Shown here: positions 33,370 through 42,055 of the stretch, in pieces
Numbering within the stretch: the first letter of the stretch is position 1
How the letters are laid out: each line of letters begins with the position of its first letter
Assembly (NCBI RefSeq): GCF_001423905.1
Contig: NZ_LMPQ01000010.1
Location: 845,332 to 909,331 of the forward strand
Direction: 5' to 3'
Origin: Frigoribacterium sp. Leaf186
GTDB taxonomy: Bacteria; Actinomycetota; Actinomycetes; Actinomycetales; Microbacteriaceae
Length of the DNA stretch: 64,000 nt
Made by a program: the position numbers and the translations under genes
The notes under the pieces: generated by a model
What the model was told of the DNA's origin: nothing
What the model saw: only the letters and a program-made list of their open reading frames with translations
Databases searched by the model: none

Positions 33370-34050
33370 TCAGGCCGTGAGCACGACCGCGAGGGTCTCG
33401 GGCTGGTCGTGGCCCGTCCAGGTGCCGGTGAGCACCTCGACGCCGTGGTCGCCCGTGTGGCCGCCGGTCGAGGCGAGGGCGCCGGCGTCGTGCCGACCGA
33501 GGACGCGGGCGACGACGATGCGGACCGCCGCGCCGGTGACGACCGTGCGGCCCTCGACCTGGTCGACCGTGACGCGGTCGACGTCGGGCACGGACGCGCC
33601 CGGGCTGCCGCTGCCGACGACGGTCGAGTTCGGCTCGCGCACCTCGCGGACGCCGTCGACCTCGAACCAGGCCTCGGCCTGGGTGCCGCCGGTCAGCACG
33701 GCCGTCGCGAGCGCGGCGGCCCAGACCGGGTCGGCCGTGCCGTCGTAGACCCAGCGCTCGCCGAGCACCGAGTGCTGCGTCGTGCCGACCAAGTGGGCGT
33801 CCGCACCGGCGAGCGGAGCCGCGCGGTAGGTCAGGGGCACCTGCAGCTGCACGCCGTCGGCGGTGGCCACGATGATCGTCTCGACGCCGACCTCGCCCGC
33901 CGGGTCGTCGAAGCGGAAGGCGGCGACGTTCCGCAGCCCGTCGTCGCCCGACGACGGGGCCGGGCCCTCGAACCACGGCTGGGTGGGGACCCAGGCGTCG
34001 AGCAGTGCGATCTTGCTGGGGTCCATGCCGGCCCGGTGCAGGTGTGCCAT
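33370..34050 (-). CDS. Maltokinase N-terminal cap-like domain protein
   Basis: The 226-residue protein begins with ALLDAWVPTQPWFEG, then a beta-rich region (RFDDPAGEVGVETIIVATADG, LTYRAAPLAG). This resembles the cap domain seen at the N-terminus of actinobacterial maltokinases and stand-alone relatives. No kinase domain follows. It is leaderless: TACGAT (34058-34063, reverse) ends 7 nt before the ATG. The enormous open frame continuing upstream to 38394 is antisense to four genes and was discarded. The function is not known. Confidence 0.75.
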   Translation of the reverse strand: MAHLHRAGMDPSKIALLDAWVPTQPWFEGPAPSSGDDGLRNVAAFRFDDPAGEVGVETIIVATADGVQLQVPLTYRAAPLAGADAHLVGTTQHSVLGERWVYDGTADPVWAAALATAVLTGGTQAEAWFEVDGVREVREPNSTVVGSGSPGASVPDVDRVTVDQVEGRTVVTGAAVRIVVARVLGRHDAGALASTGGHTGDHGVEVLTGTWTGHDQPETLAVVLTA

Positions 34051-34214
34051 GCCGACGATCGTAGGGCCGACCACCGTCGTCGACGACGCCGTCGCGCCGT
34101 CCGAGCGCCGCCGTCGCAAAGACCGGACGCCGCCGTCGCCCCGCCCGAGCGGGTCCGTCGCACCGCCCGCCCGAGTAATGCGACACCTGTCGATCGTCTT
34201 CCAGCCGCCCGGCG

Positions 34215-34220
34215 TAGCCT
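34215..34220 (+). promoter_or_regulatory. -10 box TAGCCT of a leaderless promoter
   Basis: TAGCCT ends 7 nt before the ATG of the alcohol dehydrogenase at 34228. The divergent gene has the matching box TACGAT at 34058-34063 on the other strand. Confidence 0.55.
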
Positions 34221-34227
34221 GCGCCGC

Positions 34228-35271
34228 ATGAAGGCACTCCAGTACACCACCGTCGGTCAGCACCCCGAAGTCGTCGAGATCGAGAAGCCGTCGCCCGGCC
34301 CGGGGCAGGTGCTGCTGAAGGTCACGGCCGCCGGCGTCTGCCACAGCGACGAGTACGTCATGAGCCTCAGCGCGGAGGACTACGCGGCGCAGGGCTACCC
34401 GCTGCCGCTGACGCTCGGGCACGAGGGCGCCGGCGTCGTCGCCGAGCTCGGCGAGGGCGTCGAGCACCTGCAGGTCGGCGACGCCGTCGCCGTCTACGGC
34501 CCGTGGGGCTGCGGTCGCTGTCACCAGTGCGCCCAGGGCAAGGAGAACTACTGCGTCAACGCCGCCGCCGAGGGCATCAAGCCCCCCGGGCTCGGCGCGC
34601 CCGGCTCGATGGCCGAGTACATGATCGTCGACGACCCCCGCCACCTCGTGCCGCTCGGCGACCTCGACCCGGTCGAGAACGTCTCGCTCACCGACGCCGG
34701 CCTGACGCCGTACCACGCGATCAAGACGTCGCTGCCGAAGCTCGGGGCCGGCACCTACGCCGTCGTCATCGGCACCGGAGGCCTCGGGCACGTGGGCATC
34801 CAGATCTTGCGGGCGCTCTCGGGAGCGCAGATCATCGCGCTCGACGTGACCGACGAGAAGCTCGAGCTGGCGAAGCACGTCGGCGCGCACCACACCGTCA
34901 TCAGCGACGAGCACGCCGCCGACGCGATCCGCGAGATCACCGGAGGCCTCGGCGTCCAGGCCGTCTTCGACTTCGTCGGTGCGGGGCCGACGATGGCCAC
35001 GGCCGTCGCGGTCGCCGCACCGGATGCCGACGTGACCATCGTCGGCATCGGCGGCGGCACCGTCGAGGTCGGGTTCGGCACGGTCGCCTTCGACGTCGCC
35101 GTCCGCATCCCCTACTGGGGCAGCCGCAGCGAGCTGATCGAGGTCCTCGACCTCGCGCGGGCCGGCCAGGTCGAGGTCGCCACGCAGCGGTACTCGCTCG
35201 ACGACGGGCCGAAGGCCTACGAGGCGCTCGCCGCCGGCACCGTCCGCGGCCGGGCCGTCATCGTCCCCTAG
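34228..35271 (+). CDS. Zinc-dependent NAD(P) alcohol dehydrogenase
   Basis: The 347-residue protein is a medium-chain dehydrogenase. It has the catalytic zinc ligand Cys38 in AGVCHSDE, His65-Glu66 in GHEGAGVV, four structural-zinc cysteines at 95, 98, 101 and 109, and the cofactor motif GTGGLGHVG near 178. An acidic residue ends strand 2 (IALDVTDEK), which suggests NAD. The substrate is unknown. A motif hairpin at 35284 follows the gene. It is monocistronic. Confidence 0.92.
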   Translation: MKALQYTTVGQHPEVVEIEKPSPGPGQVLLKVTAAGVCHSDEYVMSLSAEDYAAQGYPLPLTLGHEGAGVVAELGEGVEHLQVGDAVAVYGPWGCGRCHQCAQGKENYCVNAAAEGIKPPGLGAPGSMAEYMIVDDPRHLVPLGDLDPVENVSLTDAGLTPYHAIKTSLPKLGAGTYAVVIGTGGLGHVGIQILRALSGAQIIALDVTDEKLELAKHVGAHHTVISDEHAADAIREITGGLGVQAVFDFVGAGPTMATAVAVAAPDADVTIVGIGGGTVEVGFGTVAFDVAVRIPYWGSRSELIEVLDLARAGQVEVATQRYSLDDGPKAYEALAAGTVRGRAVIVP

Positions 35272-35283
35272 CCGACCACCCCG

Positions 35284-35322
35284 AGGAGGCGCGGTGTCGG
35301 ACGTCCCGGCACCGCGCCTCCT
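35284..35322. terminator. Hairpin of two inverted dispersed motifs
   Basis: AGGAGGCGCGGTG (35284-35296) pairs with CACCGCGCCTCCT (35310-35322), and the interior also pairs partly (TCGG/CCGG). It starts 12 bp after the alcohol dehydrogenase stop, so it probably terminates that transcript. Confidence 0.6.
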
Positions 35323-35397
35323 GCGGTCCCCGTCCCGTGCACCGGCTGCCGTCCGGCCTCGTCCCGTGCGCGGGCTGCCGTCGGGCCCCGACCCGGG

Positions 35398-35403
35398 TAG
35401 CGT
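35398..35403 (+). promoter_or_regulatory. -10 box TAGCGT of a leaderless promoter
   Basis: TAGCGT ends 6 nt before the ATG at 35410. Confidence 0.5.
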
Positions 35404-35409
35404 CGCGGC

Positions 35410-36516
35410 ATGGGAAGCGTCGTGCCGGGGGTCCTGGCGTTCGTGCTCGGGTCGGCGGTGGCCGTCGCGGCCCTCGTGCCGTGGACGGCGCTCGAGTACC
35501 GCCGACACGGCCGGCTCGGCCTCCGCCGCAGCCTCGTGGCGTTCGGCACGGTGGTCTACGCCCTGGCCCTGGTCACCTACACGCTGCTGCCGTTGCCCGA
35601 CGTCTCGACGATGTGCGCGACGCCGGCGTCGGTGCAGCTCACGCCGCTCGCGTTCGTCCGGGACGTCGTGCGCGAGGGTGGCATCGGTGGTCCCCGGTCG
35701 TTGCTCACGAACCCCGCGGCGGCCCAGGTGCTGCTGAACGTCGTGCTCTTCGTGCCGCTCGGCGCTCTCGCCCGTCACGCCGTCGCCCGGCGGCGGCCCG
35801 TCGTGGGCCTCGTCGTCGGTCTCGGCGCCGGGTTCGTCGTCTCGCTGCTCGTCGAGCTCACGCAGCTGACCGGCGACTGGTTCCTCTACCCGTGCGCCTA
35901 CCGCCTCTTCGACGTCGACGACCTCCTCGCCAACACGGCCGGGGCGGTCGTCGGCACGGTGCTCGCGCCCCTCGTGGGCCTGCTGGCGGGATCGCGGGAC
36001 CCGGTCGACGCCGACGAGCCCCGGCCGGTGACGTCGTCGCGGCGGTTCGTCGGCATGTTCTCGGACGTGCTGGCCATCTGGCTGCTGTCGAGCGCGCTGA
36101 CCGTCGGCACCTCGCTGGCCTGGGCTCTGGCCGACCGCGACGACCAGGACCCGTCGCTGGCGGCCCTCGTCACGATCGGTGGTCTCGTCGCGCCGGCGCT
36201 GCAGCTCGTCGTCGTCCTGGCCTCCGGCCGGACGCTGGGCGAACACGTCGTCCGCCTCCGGCCGACGCCGTCGCCGGGCGCCCTGGCGCGGGTGGTGCGC
36301 TGGGCCCTCGGCTCGGGCGGCTGGGCCACCCTGATCGCACTCGACGGGCCGTTCCTGCCCGTCGTGGCCTTCGCTCTGGCCGTCACGTCGGTCGTCGCGG
36401 TCCGGGCGACCCGTGGGCGGCGGGGCCTGGCCCTGGCCGTGCTGCGACTCGACGTCGAGGACGACCGCGTGTCGGCCGGAGGCGACCGGGCCCCGTGGCT
36501 CGAGAGGCAGCCGTGA
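35410..36516 (+). CDS. VanZ-like and RDD-like membrane protein
   Basis: The 368-residue protein has four to five helices in a VanZ-like N-terminal region (about 1-200). This includes LLNVVLFVPLGALARH, VVSLLVELTQL and FDVDDLLANTAGAVVGT, which is the family signature. The C-terminal region has further helices and GRTLGEHVVRLRP, which resembles RDD-family proteins. VanZ proteins are linked to glycopeptide tolerance in some Gram-positives, but most have no known role. The start is set by the leaderless box. It is followed after 39 bp by an ABC exporter gene. Confidence 0.82.
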   Translation: MGSVVPGVLAFVLGSAVAVAALVPWTALEYRRHGRLGLRRSLVAFGTVVYALALVTYTLLPLPDVSTMCATPASVQLTPLAFVRDVVREGGIGGPRSLLTNPAAAQVLLNVVLFVPLGALARHAVARRRPVVGLVVGLGAGFVVSLLVELTQLTGDWFLYPCAYRLFDVDDLLANTAGAVVGTVLAPLVGLLAGSRDPVDADEPRPVTSSRRFVGMFSDVLAIWLLSSALTVGTSLAWALADRDDQDPSLAALVTIGGLVAPALQLVVVLASGRTLGEHVVRLRPTPSPGALARVVRWALGSGGWATLIALDGPFLPVVAFALAVTSVVAVRATRGRRGLALAVLRLDVEDDRVSAGGDRAPWLERQP

Positions 36517-36555
36517 CGACGTAGGTTGGGCCTGCCCCCCACGGAAGGAACCGCC

Positions 36556-38457
36556 ATGAGCATGGAAGGCGCGGCCTGGAGCTCGCTCTACAAGATCTCG
36601 TCCGCCAGGGACGGCAAGCACGGCATCTCGCGCGAGTCGGTGCGGCGGATCATGACGTTCGCCGTGCCCTACCGGGCGAAGCTGGTGGTCTTCATCGGCC
36701 TCTCGATCGTGGGGGCCTTCCTCGCCGTGGCGACGCCCGTGCTGGCCGGCCGGGTGGTCGACGTCATCGTCGCGCGGGGCGAGGTCGGGGCGATCGTCCG
36801 GCTCGCCCTGCTCATCGCCGTCGTGGCCGTGGCCGACGCCGGCGTCTCGCTCGCGACGCGCTGGTACTCGGCCCGGATCGGCGAGGGCGTGATCCTCGAC
36901 CTCCGCACCGCCGTGTTCGACCACGTGCAGAAGATGCCGATCGCGTTCTTCACGCGCACCCGGACGGGCGCCCTCGTGAGCCGCCTCAACAACGACGTGA
37001 TCGGTGCGCAGCAGGCCTTCAGCGGCACGCTGTCGGGCGTGGTCACGAACGTCGTGGCCCTCGTCCTCACCCTGATCGTGATGCTCAGCACGTCCTGGCT
37101 CGTGACCGTGCTCGCCGTGGTCATGCTGCCCGTCTTCCTCGTGCCGGCGCGACGCATGGGAAGCCGTCTCGCCGCGCTGCGCCGTGAGGCCGCCGACCAC
37201 AACTCGGCGATGAGCACGCAGATGACCGAGCGCTTCTCGGCACCCGGCGCCACCCTCGTCAAGCTCTTCGGTCGCCCCGACGAGGAGGCCGAGGAGTTCC
37301 GCGTCCGCGCCGCCCGCGTCCGCGACATCGGCGTCCGCAGCGCGCTGCTGCAGTTCGTCTTCGTCACCGCGCTGACGCTCGTCTCGGCCCTCGCCCTGGC
37401 GCTCGTCTACGGGCTCGGCGGCGCCCTCGCGCTCGCCGGTCAGCTCGACACCGGGGAAGTCGTCACCCTGGCGCTGCTCCTCACCCGCCTCTACGTGCCG
37501 CTGACCGGCCTCGCGAGCGCCCGGGTCGAGATCATGAGCGCGGTGGTCAGCTTCGAGCGCGTCTTCGAGGTGCTCGACCTCGAGCCGCTCATCCAGGAGA
37601 AGCCGGCCGCCTCGTCCGTCCCCGAGGGCCCGGTGAGCGTCGAGTTCGACGACGTCCGCTTCGCGTACCCGTCCGCCGACAAGGTCTCGCTCGCCTCCCT
37701 GGAAGAGGTCTCGACCCTCGACACCCGCGGCGGCGACGAGGTGCTGCACGGCGTGTCGTTCCGCATCGAGCCCGGGCAGACCGTCGCCCTCGTGGGCACG
37801 TCCGGTGCCGGCAAGTCCACCATCGCGCAGCTGCTCTCGCGCCTGTACGACGTCGACAGCGGTGCGGTGCGCCTCGCCGGCGCGGACGTCCGCGACGTCA
37901 CCTTCGCCTCGATGCGCCACACCCTGGGCATGGTCACGCAGGACGGCCACCTGTTCCACGAGACCATCCTCAGCAACCTCCGCCTCGCCAGGCCCGAGGC
38001 GTCGGAGGACGAGGTGTGGGACGCCGTCCGCCGGGCGCGGCTCGAGCCCCTGATCCGCTCGCTGCCGGACCAACTCGACACGATGGTGGGGGAGCGCGGC
38101 TACCGGCTCTCGGGAGGCGAGCGTCAACGCATGACCATCGCGCGCCTCCTGCTCGCCCAGCCGCGCGTCGTCATCCTCGACGAGGCGACGGCGGCGCTCG
38201 ACTCCACGTCCGAGGCCGCCGTGCAGGCGGCGCTCAGCGAGGCGCTCGACGGGCGGACGGCGATGGTGATCGCCCACCGCCTCTCGACCATCCGCAGCGC
38301 GGACATGATCCTGGTGGTCGAGGACGGGTCGATCGTGGAGCGCGGCACGCACGACGAGCTGCTGGCCGCGGCCGGCCGGTACGAAGAACTGCACCGGACC
38401 CAGTTCGCCGTGCAGAAGGACGTCGCGGCCGACGAGGAGGCGCCGATCGCGCCCTGA
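36556..38457 (+). CDS. ABC exporter, fused permease and ATPase
   Basis: The 633-residue half-transporter has six helices in about residues 35-330. The nucleotide-binding domain has Walker A GTSGAGKST near 415, signature LSGGERQRM, Walker B VVILDEATAALD and the H-loop AHRLST. It would work as a homodimer exporting a lipid, drug or peptide, and the substrate is unknown. ATG at 36556 has GGAAGGAA. A TAGGTT box (36522-36527) can act as its promoter. Codon use and gene structure resemble its neighbours. Confidence 0.92.
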   Translation: MSMEGAAWSSLYKISSARDGKHGISRESVRRIMTFAVPYRAKLVVFIGLSIVGAFLAVATPVLAGRVVDVIVARGEVGAIVRLALLIAVVAVADAGVSLATRWYSARIGEGVILDLRTAVFDHVQKMPIAFFTRTRTGALVSRLNNDVIGAQQAFSGTLSGVVTNVVALVLTLIVMLSTSWLVTVLAVVMLPVFLVPARRMGSRLAALRREAADHNSAMSTQMTERFSAPGATLVKLFGRPDEEAEEFRVRAARVRDIGVRSALLQFVFVTALTLVSALALALVYGLGGALALAGQLDTGEVVTLALLLTRLYVPLTGLASARVEIMSAVVSFERVFEVLDLEPLIQEKPAASSVPEGPVSVEFDDVRFAYPSADKVSLASLEEVSTLDTRGGDEVLHGVSFRIEPGQTVALVGTSGAGKSTIAQLLSRLYDVDSGAVRLAGADVRDVTFASMRHTLGMVTQDGHLFHETILSNLRLARPEASEDEVWDAVRRARLEPLIRSLPDQLDTMVGERGYRLSGGERQRMTIARLLLAQPRVVILDEATAALDSTSEAAVQAALSEALDGRTAMVIAHRLSTIRSADMILVVEDGSIVERGTHDELLAAAGRYEELHRTQFAVQKDVAADEEAPIAP

Positions 38458-38564
38458 CCCGGCCAGCCGGTCGGTCGGCCGTGACTTCTCGTCACCCGTG
38501 CGCTATGTTCATATGTAAGCACATGGGCGTCGCGACAGGGCGGGCCCGATCGACACGACCAGAG

Positions 38565-38584
38565 AGTTGTACAGCGACGTATGA
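38565..38584 (+). promoter_or_regulatory. Shared inositol-cluster box, iolC copy
   Basis: AGTTGTACAGCGACGTATGA ends on the iolC start codon. It matches 19 of 20 bases of the box before iolE (53092-53111, reverse strand). TGTACA followed by 7 nt and ATG fits a leaderless promoter, and TTGTACA could also be part of a GntR operator. An imperfect ATGT/ACAT repeat lies at 38506-38525. Confidence 0.7.
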
Positions 38585-39564
38585 CCGACACCACTGCCTC
38601 CGCGACGGCGGCTCCCCTCGACCTCGTCACCATCGGACGTTCGGGAGTCGACCTCTACCCGCTGCAGGACGGCGTCGGCCTCGAGGCCGTCGAGACGTTC
38701 GGCAAGTACCTCGGCGGCAGCGCGGCGAACGTGACCGTCGCCGCCGCGCGCCACGGCCTCCGCACCGCGATCGTCACCCGCACCGGGGACGACCCCTTCG
38801 GCCGGTTCGTGTCGGGCGAGCTCGAGCGCCTGGGGGTCTCGACCCGGTTCGTCCGCACGGTGCCCGACCTCAACACCCCGGTCACGTTCTGCGAGATCTT
38901 CCCGCCCGACGACTTCCCCCTCTACTTCTACCGGGCGCCCAAGGCCCCCGACATGGTCGTCCACGCCGACGAGCTCGACCTCGACGCGATCGCCGACGCC
39001 CGCATCTTCTGGGCCACCGTCACCGGCCTGTCCGAGGACCCGAGCCGGACGGCCCACCACACGGCCTGGGAGGCGCGCGGACGGACGCCGCTCACCGTCC
39101 TCGACCTCGACTACCGTCCGATGTTCTGGTCGTCGCCCGACGAGGCCCGGCGCGAGGTGGCGCTCGCCCTCGAGCACGTCAGCGTGGCCGTCGGCAACCG
39201 TGAGGAGTGCGAGATCGCCGTCGGCGAGACCGACCCCCACCGCGCCGCCGACGCGTTGCTCGACCGAGGTCTCGACCTGGCCGTCGTGAAGCAGGGCCCG
39301 CGCGGCGTGCTCGCCAAGACCCGCGACGAGACGGTCGAGGTGCCCCCTCACGTCGTCGAGGTCGTCAACGGCCTCGGCGCCGGCGACGGCTTCGGCGGCG
39401 CCCTGTGCCACGGCCTGCTGCAGGACTGGTCGCTCCGGGACGTCCTCCGCTTCGCCAACGTCGCCGGGGCGATCGTCGCCGGTCGCCGCGAGTGCTCGAC
39501 CGCCATGCCCTCGACCGCCGAGGTCGCCGAGATCGTGAGGAGCATCGCACATGTCGACGCCTGA
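38581..39564 (+). CDS. iolC: 5-dehydro-2-deoxygluconokinase
   Basis: The 327-residue PfkB-family kinase has an N-terminal IGRSGVDLYPLQ and the substrate segment GGSAANVTVAAARHGL. The catalytic segment VVNGLGAGDGFGGALCHGLL ends with the base Asp. IGRSGVDLYP is diagnostic of IolC, which phosphorylates 5-dehydro-2-deoxygluconate in inositol breakdown. It opens a rightward run with the aldolase-like gene, mmsA, iolB and iolD. ATG at 38581 is part of the conserved box, so the transcript is probably leaderless. Confidence 0.93.
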   Translation: MTDTTASATAAPLDLVTIGRSGVDLYPLQDGVGLEAVETFGKYLGGSAANVTVAAARHGLRTAIVTRTGDDPFGRFVSGELERLGVSTRFVRTVPDLNTPVTFCEIFPPDDFPLYFYRAPKAPDMVVHADELDLDAIADARIFWATVTGLSEDPSRTAHHTAWEARGRTPLTVLDLDYRPMFWSSPDEARREVALALEHVSVAVGNREECEIAVGETDPHRAADALLDRGLDLAVVKQGPRGVLAKTRDETVEVPPHVVEVVNGLGAGDGFGGALCHGLLQDWSLRDVLRFANVAGAIVAGRRECSTAMPSTAEVAEIVRSIAHVDA

Positions 39565-40465
39565 CCTCCCCGAGGTCGCCCCCGCCGCCCTCTCGCTCGA
39601 CTTCGAGGCGCTCCGCCACGTGCGCACCTTCGCCCCGCAGACGGTGCTGCCGCGGGTGCGCGACCGTGCACGCCGGCCGCTGCTCGCCGATGACGGACGC
39701 CTCTTCATCGTCGCCGCCGACCACCCCGCCCGCGGGGCGCTCGGCGTCCGCGACGACCCCGCCGCGATGGCCGACCGCTACGAGATGCTGACCCGCCTGG
39801 TCACCGCCCTCTCGCGACCCGGGGTGGACGGCGTGCTCGGCACGCCCGACGTCATCGAGGACCTCGCCCTGCTGGGTGCCCTCGAGGGCAAGGTCGTGGT
39901 GGGGTCGATGAACCGCGGCGGCCTCAAGGGCGCCTCGTTCGAGATGGACGACCGGTTCACCGGCTACGACGTGCCGAGCATCGTGGCGTCGGGCATCGAC
40001 TTCGCGAAGCTGCTGATCCGGATCAACCTCGGTGACGCCGCGACCGTGGCCACCCTCGAGTCGACCGCGCGGGCGGTCGACGCCGCCGCGGCGGCCCGGG
40101 TGCCGATCATGCTCGAACCGTTCCTCAGCCGCTGGGTCGACGGAGTCGTCCAGAACGACCTCACGCCGGAGGCGGTGGTCACCTCGGTCGCGATCGCCGC
40201 GGGCCTCGGCTCCACGTCCGCCTGGTCGTGGCTCAAGCTCCCCGTCGTGCCCGAGATGGAGCGGGTGATGGCGTCGACCACGCTGCCGACCCTGCTGCTC
40301 GGCGGCGACCCCTCGGGCCGCCCCGACGAGACCTACGGCTCGTGGGAGGCCGCACTCGCGCTCCCGGGCGTCCGCGGCCTCGTCGTCGGCCGCACGCTGC
40401 TGTACCCGGCCGACGGCGACGTGGTCGCCGCCGTCGACACCGCCGCCGCGCTCGTGCACGGCTGA
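39551..40465 (+). CDS. Cgl0159-like (beta/alpha)8 aldolase-type protein
   Basis: The 304-residue protein is of the type found in actinobacterial inositol clusters and often labelled deoxyribose-phosphate aldolase. Visible segments are RLFIVAADHPARGALG, SMNRGGLKGASFEMDDRFTGYD, FAKLLIRINLGD and IMLEPFLSRW. By position it is the best candidate for cleaving the IolC product (the step done by IolJ in Bacillus). It overlaps the end of iolC by 14 bases, indicating coupled translation. Confidence 0.8.
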   Translation: MSTPDLPEVAPAALSLDFEALRHVRTFAPQTVLPRVRDRARRPLLADDGRLFIVAADHPARGALGVRDDPAAMADRYEMLTRLVTALSRPGVDGVLGTPDVIEDLALLGALEGKVVVGSMNRGGLKGASFEMDDRFTGYDVPSIVASGIDFAKLLIRINLGDAATVATLESTARAVDAAAAARVPIMLEPFLSRWVDGVVQNDLTPEAVVTSVAIAAGLGSTSAWSWLKLPVVPEMERVMASTTLPTLLLGGDPSGRPDETYGSWEAALALPGVRGLVVGRTLLYPADGDVVAAVDTAAALVHG

Positions 40466-40490
40466 TCCCTCGAAGAAGAGAAGCAGGACC

Positions 40491-42014
40491 ATGTCTGACA
40501 CCTCGACGAAACCCCACGCCGCCGACCTGCCCGTCGTGCCGCACTGGATCGACGGTCGCGAGTCGCCGTCGAGCTCCGGCCGCACGGCCCCCGTCTACGA
40601 CCCTGCGCTCGGAGTCGTGACGAAGCACGTCGCTCTCGCCGACGACGCCGAGATCGAGGCGGCGATCGCTTCGGCGCAGGCCGCGTTCCCCGCCTGGCGC
40701 GACCTCTCGCTCGCGAAGCGTCAGCAGATCCTCTTCCGGTTCCGCGAGCTGCTCGAGGCCAAGAAGGGCGAGCTCGCCGAGATCATCACGTCCGAGCACG
40801 GCAAGGTCGTCTCCGACGCGCTCGGCGAGATCACCCGCGGTCAAGAGGTCGTCGAGTTCGCGACCGGCCTCGCGCACCACCTCAAGGGCGAGTACTCCGA
40901 GCAGGTGTCGACCGGCGTCGACGTCTACTCGACGAAGCAGCCGCTGGGGGTCGTCGGCATCATCTCGCCCTTCAACTTCCCCGCGATGGTGCCGATGTGG
41001 TTCTTCCCCATCGCCATCGCCGCCGGCAACGTGGTCGTCCTCAAGCCGTCCGAGAAGGACCCCTCGGCAGCCCTCTGGCTCGCCGCCCTCTGGGCCGAGG
41101 CCGGGCTGCCCGACGGCGTCTTCACGGTGCTCAACGGTGACAAGCAGGCCGTCGACGGCCTGCTCACGCACCCGGCCGTCCGCGCCGTCTCGTTCGTCGG
41201 CTCCACCCCGATCGCCCGGTACGTCTCCGAGACGGGCACCGCGAACCACAAGCGCGTGCAGGCCCTCGGCGGCGCCAAGAACCACATGCTGGTGCTGCCC
41301 GACGCCGACCTCGACCTCGTCGCCGACTCCGCGATCAACGCCGGGTTCGGCTCGGCCGGCGAGCGCTGCATGGCGATCTCCGTCGTCGTCGCGGTGGAGC
41401 CCGTGGCGGACGAGCTCATCGGCAAGATCAAGGACCGCGCCGCCACGCTGCGCATCGGCGACGGCCGCCGCGGCTGCGACATGGGCCCGCTCGTCACCGA
41501 GCAGCACCGCGACAAGGTCGCCTCGTACATCGCGATCGCCGACGAGGACGGCGCCGAGGTCGTCATCGACGGCCGCGGCATCGAGGTCGACGGCGACGCC
41601 GCGGGCTTCTGGCTCGGACCGACCCTGCTCGACAAGGTGCCGACCACGTCGCGGGCCTACACCGAAGAGATCTTCGGGCCCGTCCTCTCGATCGTCCGCG
41701 TCGCCTCGTACGACGAGGGCGTCGCCCTGATCAACGACGGCGCGTTCGGCAACGGCACGGCGATCTTCACGAACGACGGAGGCGCGGCGCGGCGGTTCCA
41801 GAACGAGGTGCAGGTCGGCATGATCGGCATCAACGTGCCCATCCCGGTGCCCGTCGCGACGTTCTCGTTCGGCGGCTGGAAGGACTCGCTCTTCGGCGAC
41901 ACCAAGGCCCACGGGGCCGAGGGCGTCCGGTTCTTCACCCAGCAGAAGGCGATCACCTCACGGTGGCTCGACCCGTCGCACGGCGGCGTCGACCTCGGGT
42001 TCCCGCAGAACTGA
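40491..42014 (+). CDS. mmsA: CoA-acylating methylmalonate-semialdehyde dehydrogenase
   Basis: The 507-residue aldehyde dehydrogenase has the nucleophile in GSAGERCMAISV near residue 290. Also present are ISPFNFPAMVPMWFFPIAIAAGN, diagnostic of the MmsA/IolA branch, and GPVLSIVRV. It converts malonate or methylmalonate semialdehyde plus CoA and NAD to acetyl- or propionyl-CoA, the last step of inositol degradation. It follows the aldolase gene by 25 bp with a GAAGAGAAGCAGGA site. One GGAGGCGCGG copy lies inside the coding sequence near 41778. Confidence 0.94.
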   Translation: MSDTSTKPHAADLPVVPHWIDGRESPSSSGRTAPVYDPALGVVTKHVALADDAEIEAAIASAQAAFPAWRDLSLAKRQQILFRFRELLEAKKGELAEIITSEHGKVVSDALGEITRGQEVVEFATGLAHHLKGEYSEQVSTGVDVYSTKQPLGVVGIISPFNFPAMVPMWFFPIAIAAGNVVVLKPSEKDPSAALWLAALWAEAGLPDGVFTVLNGDKQAVDGLLTHPAVRAVSFVGSTPIARYVSETGTANHKRVQALGGAKNHMLVLPDADLDLVADSAINAGFGSAGERCMAISVVVAVEPVADELIGKIKDRAATLRIGDGRRGCDMGPLVTEQHRDKVASYIAIADEDGAEVVIDGRGIEVDGDAAGFWLGPTLLDKVPTTSRAYTEEIFGPVLSIVRVASYDEGVALINDGAFGNGTAIFTNDGGAARRFQNEVQVGMIGINVPIPVPVATFSFGGWKDSLFGDTKAHGAEGVRFFTQQKAITSRWLDPSHGGVDLGFPQN

Positions 42015-42055
42015 GGCGCACCGAGCCCACCGGCCCCACGACGAGCAGGAGAGAC

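Noticed and set aside
36520-36530. TAGGTT as a leaderless promoter for the ABC exporter
   Set aside because: The box is 28 nt from the ATG, which has its own GGAAGGAA site, so the transcript has a short normal leader.
33370-38394. A 1674-codon open frame on the reverse strand
   Set aside because: It is antisense to the alcohol dehydrogenase, VanZ-like, ABC exporter and promoter regions. Its translation is an Arg/Gly/His-rich composition artefact without motifs. Only its last 226 codons are a real gene.
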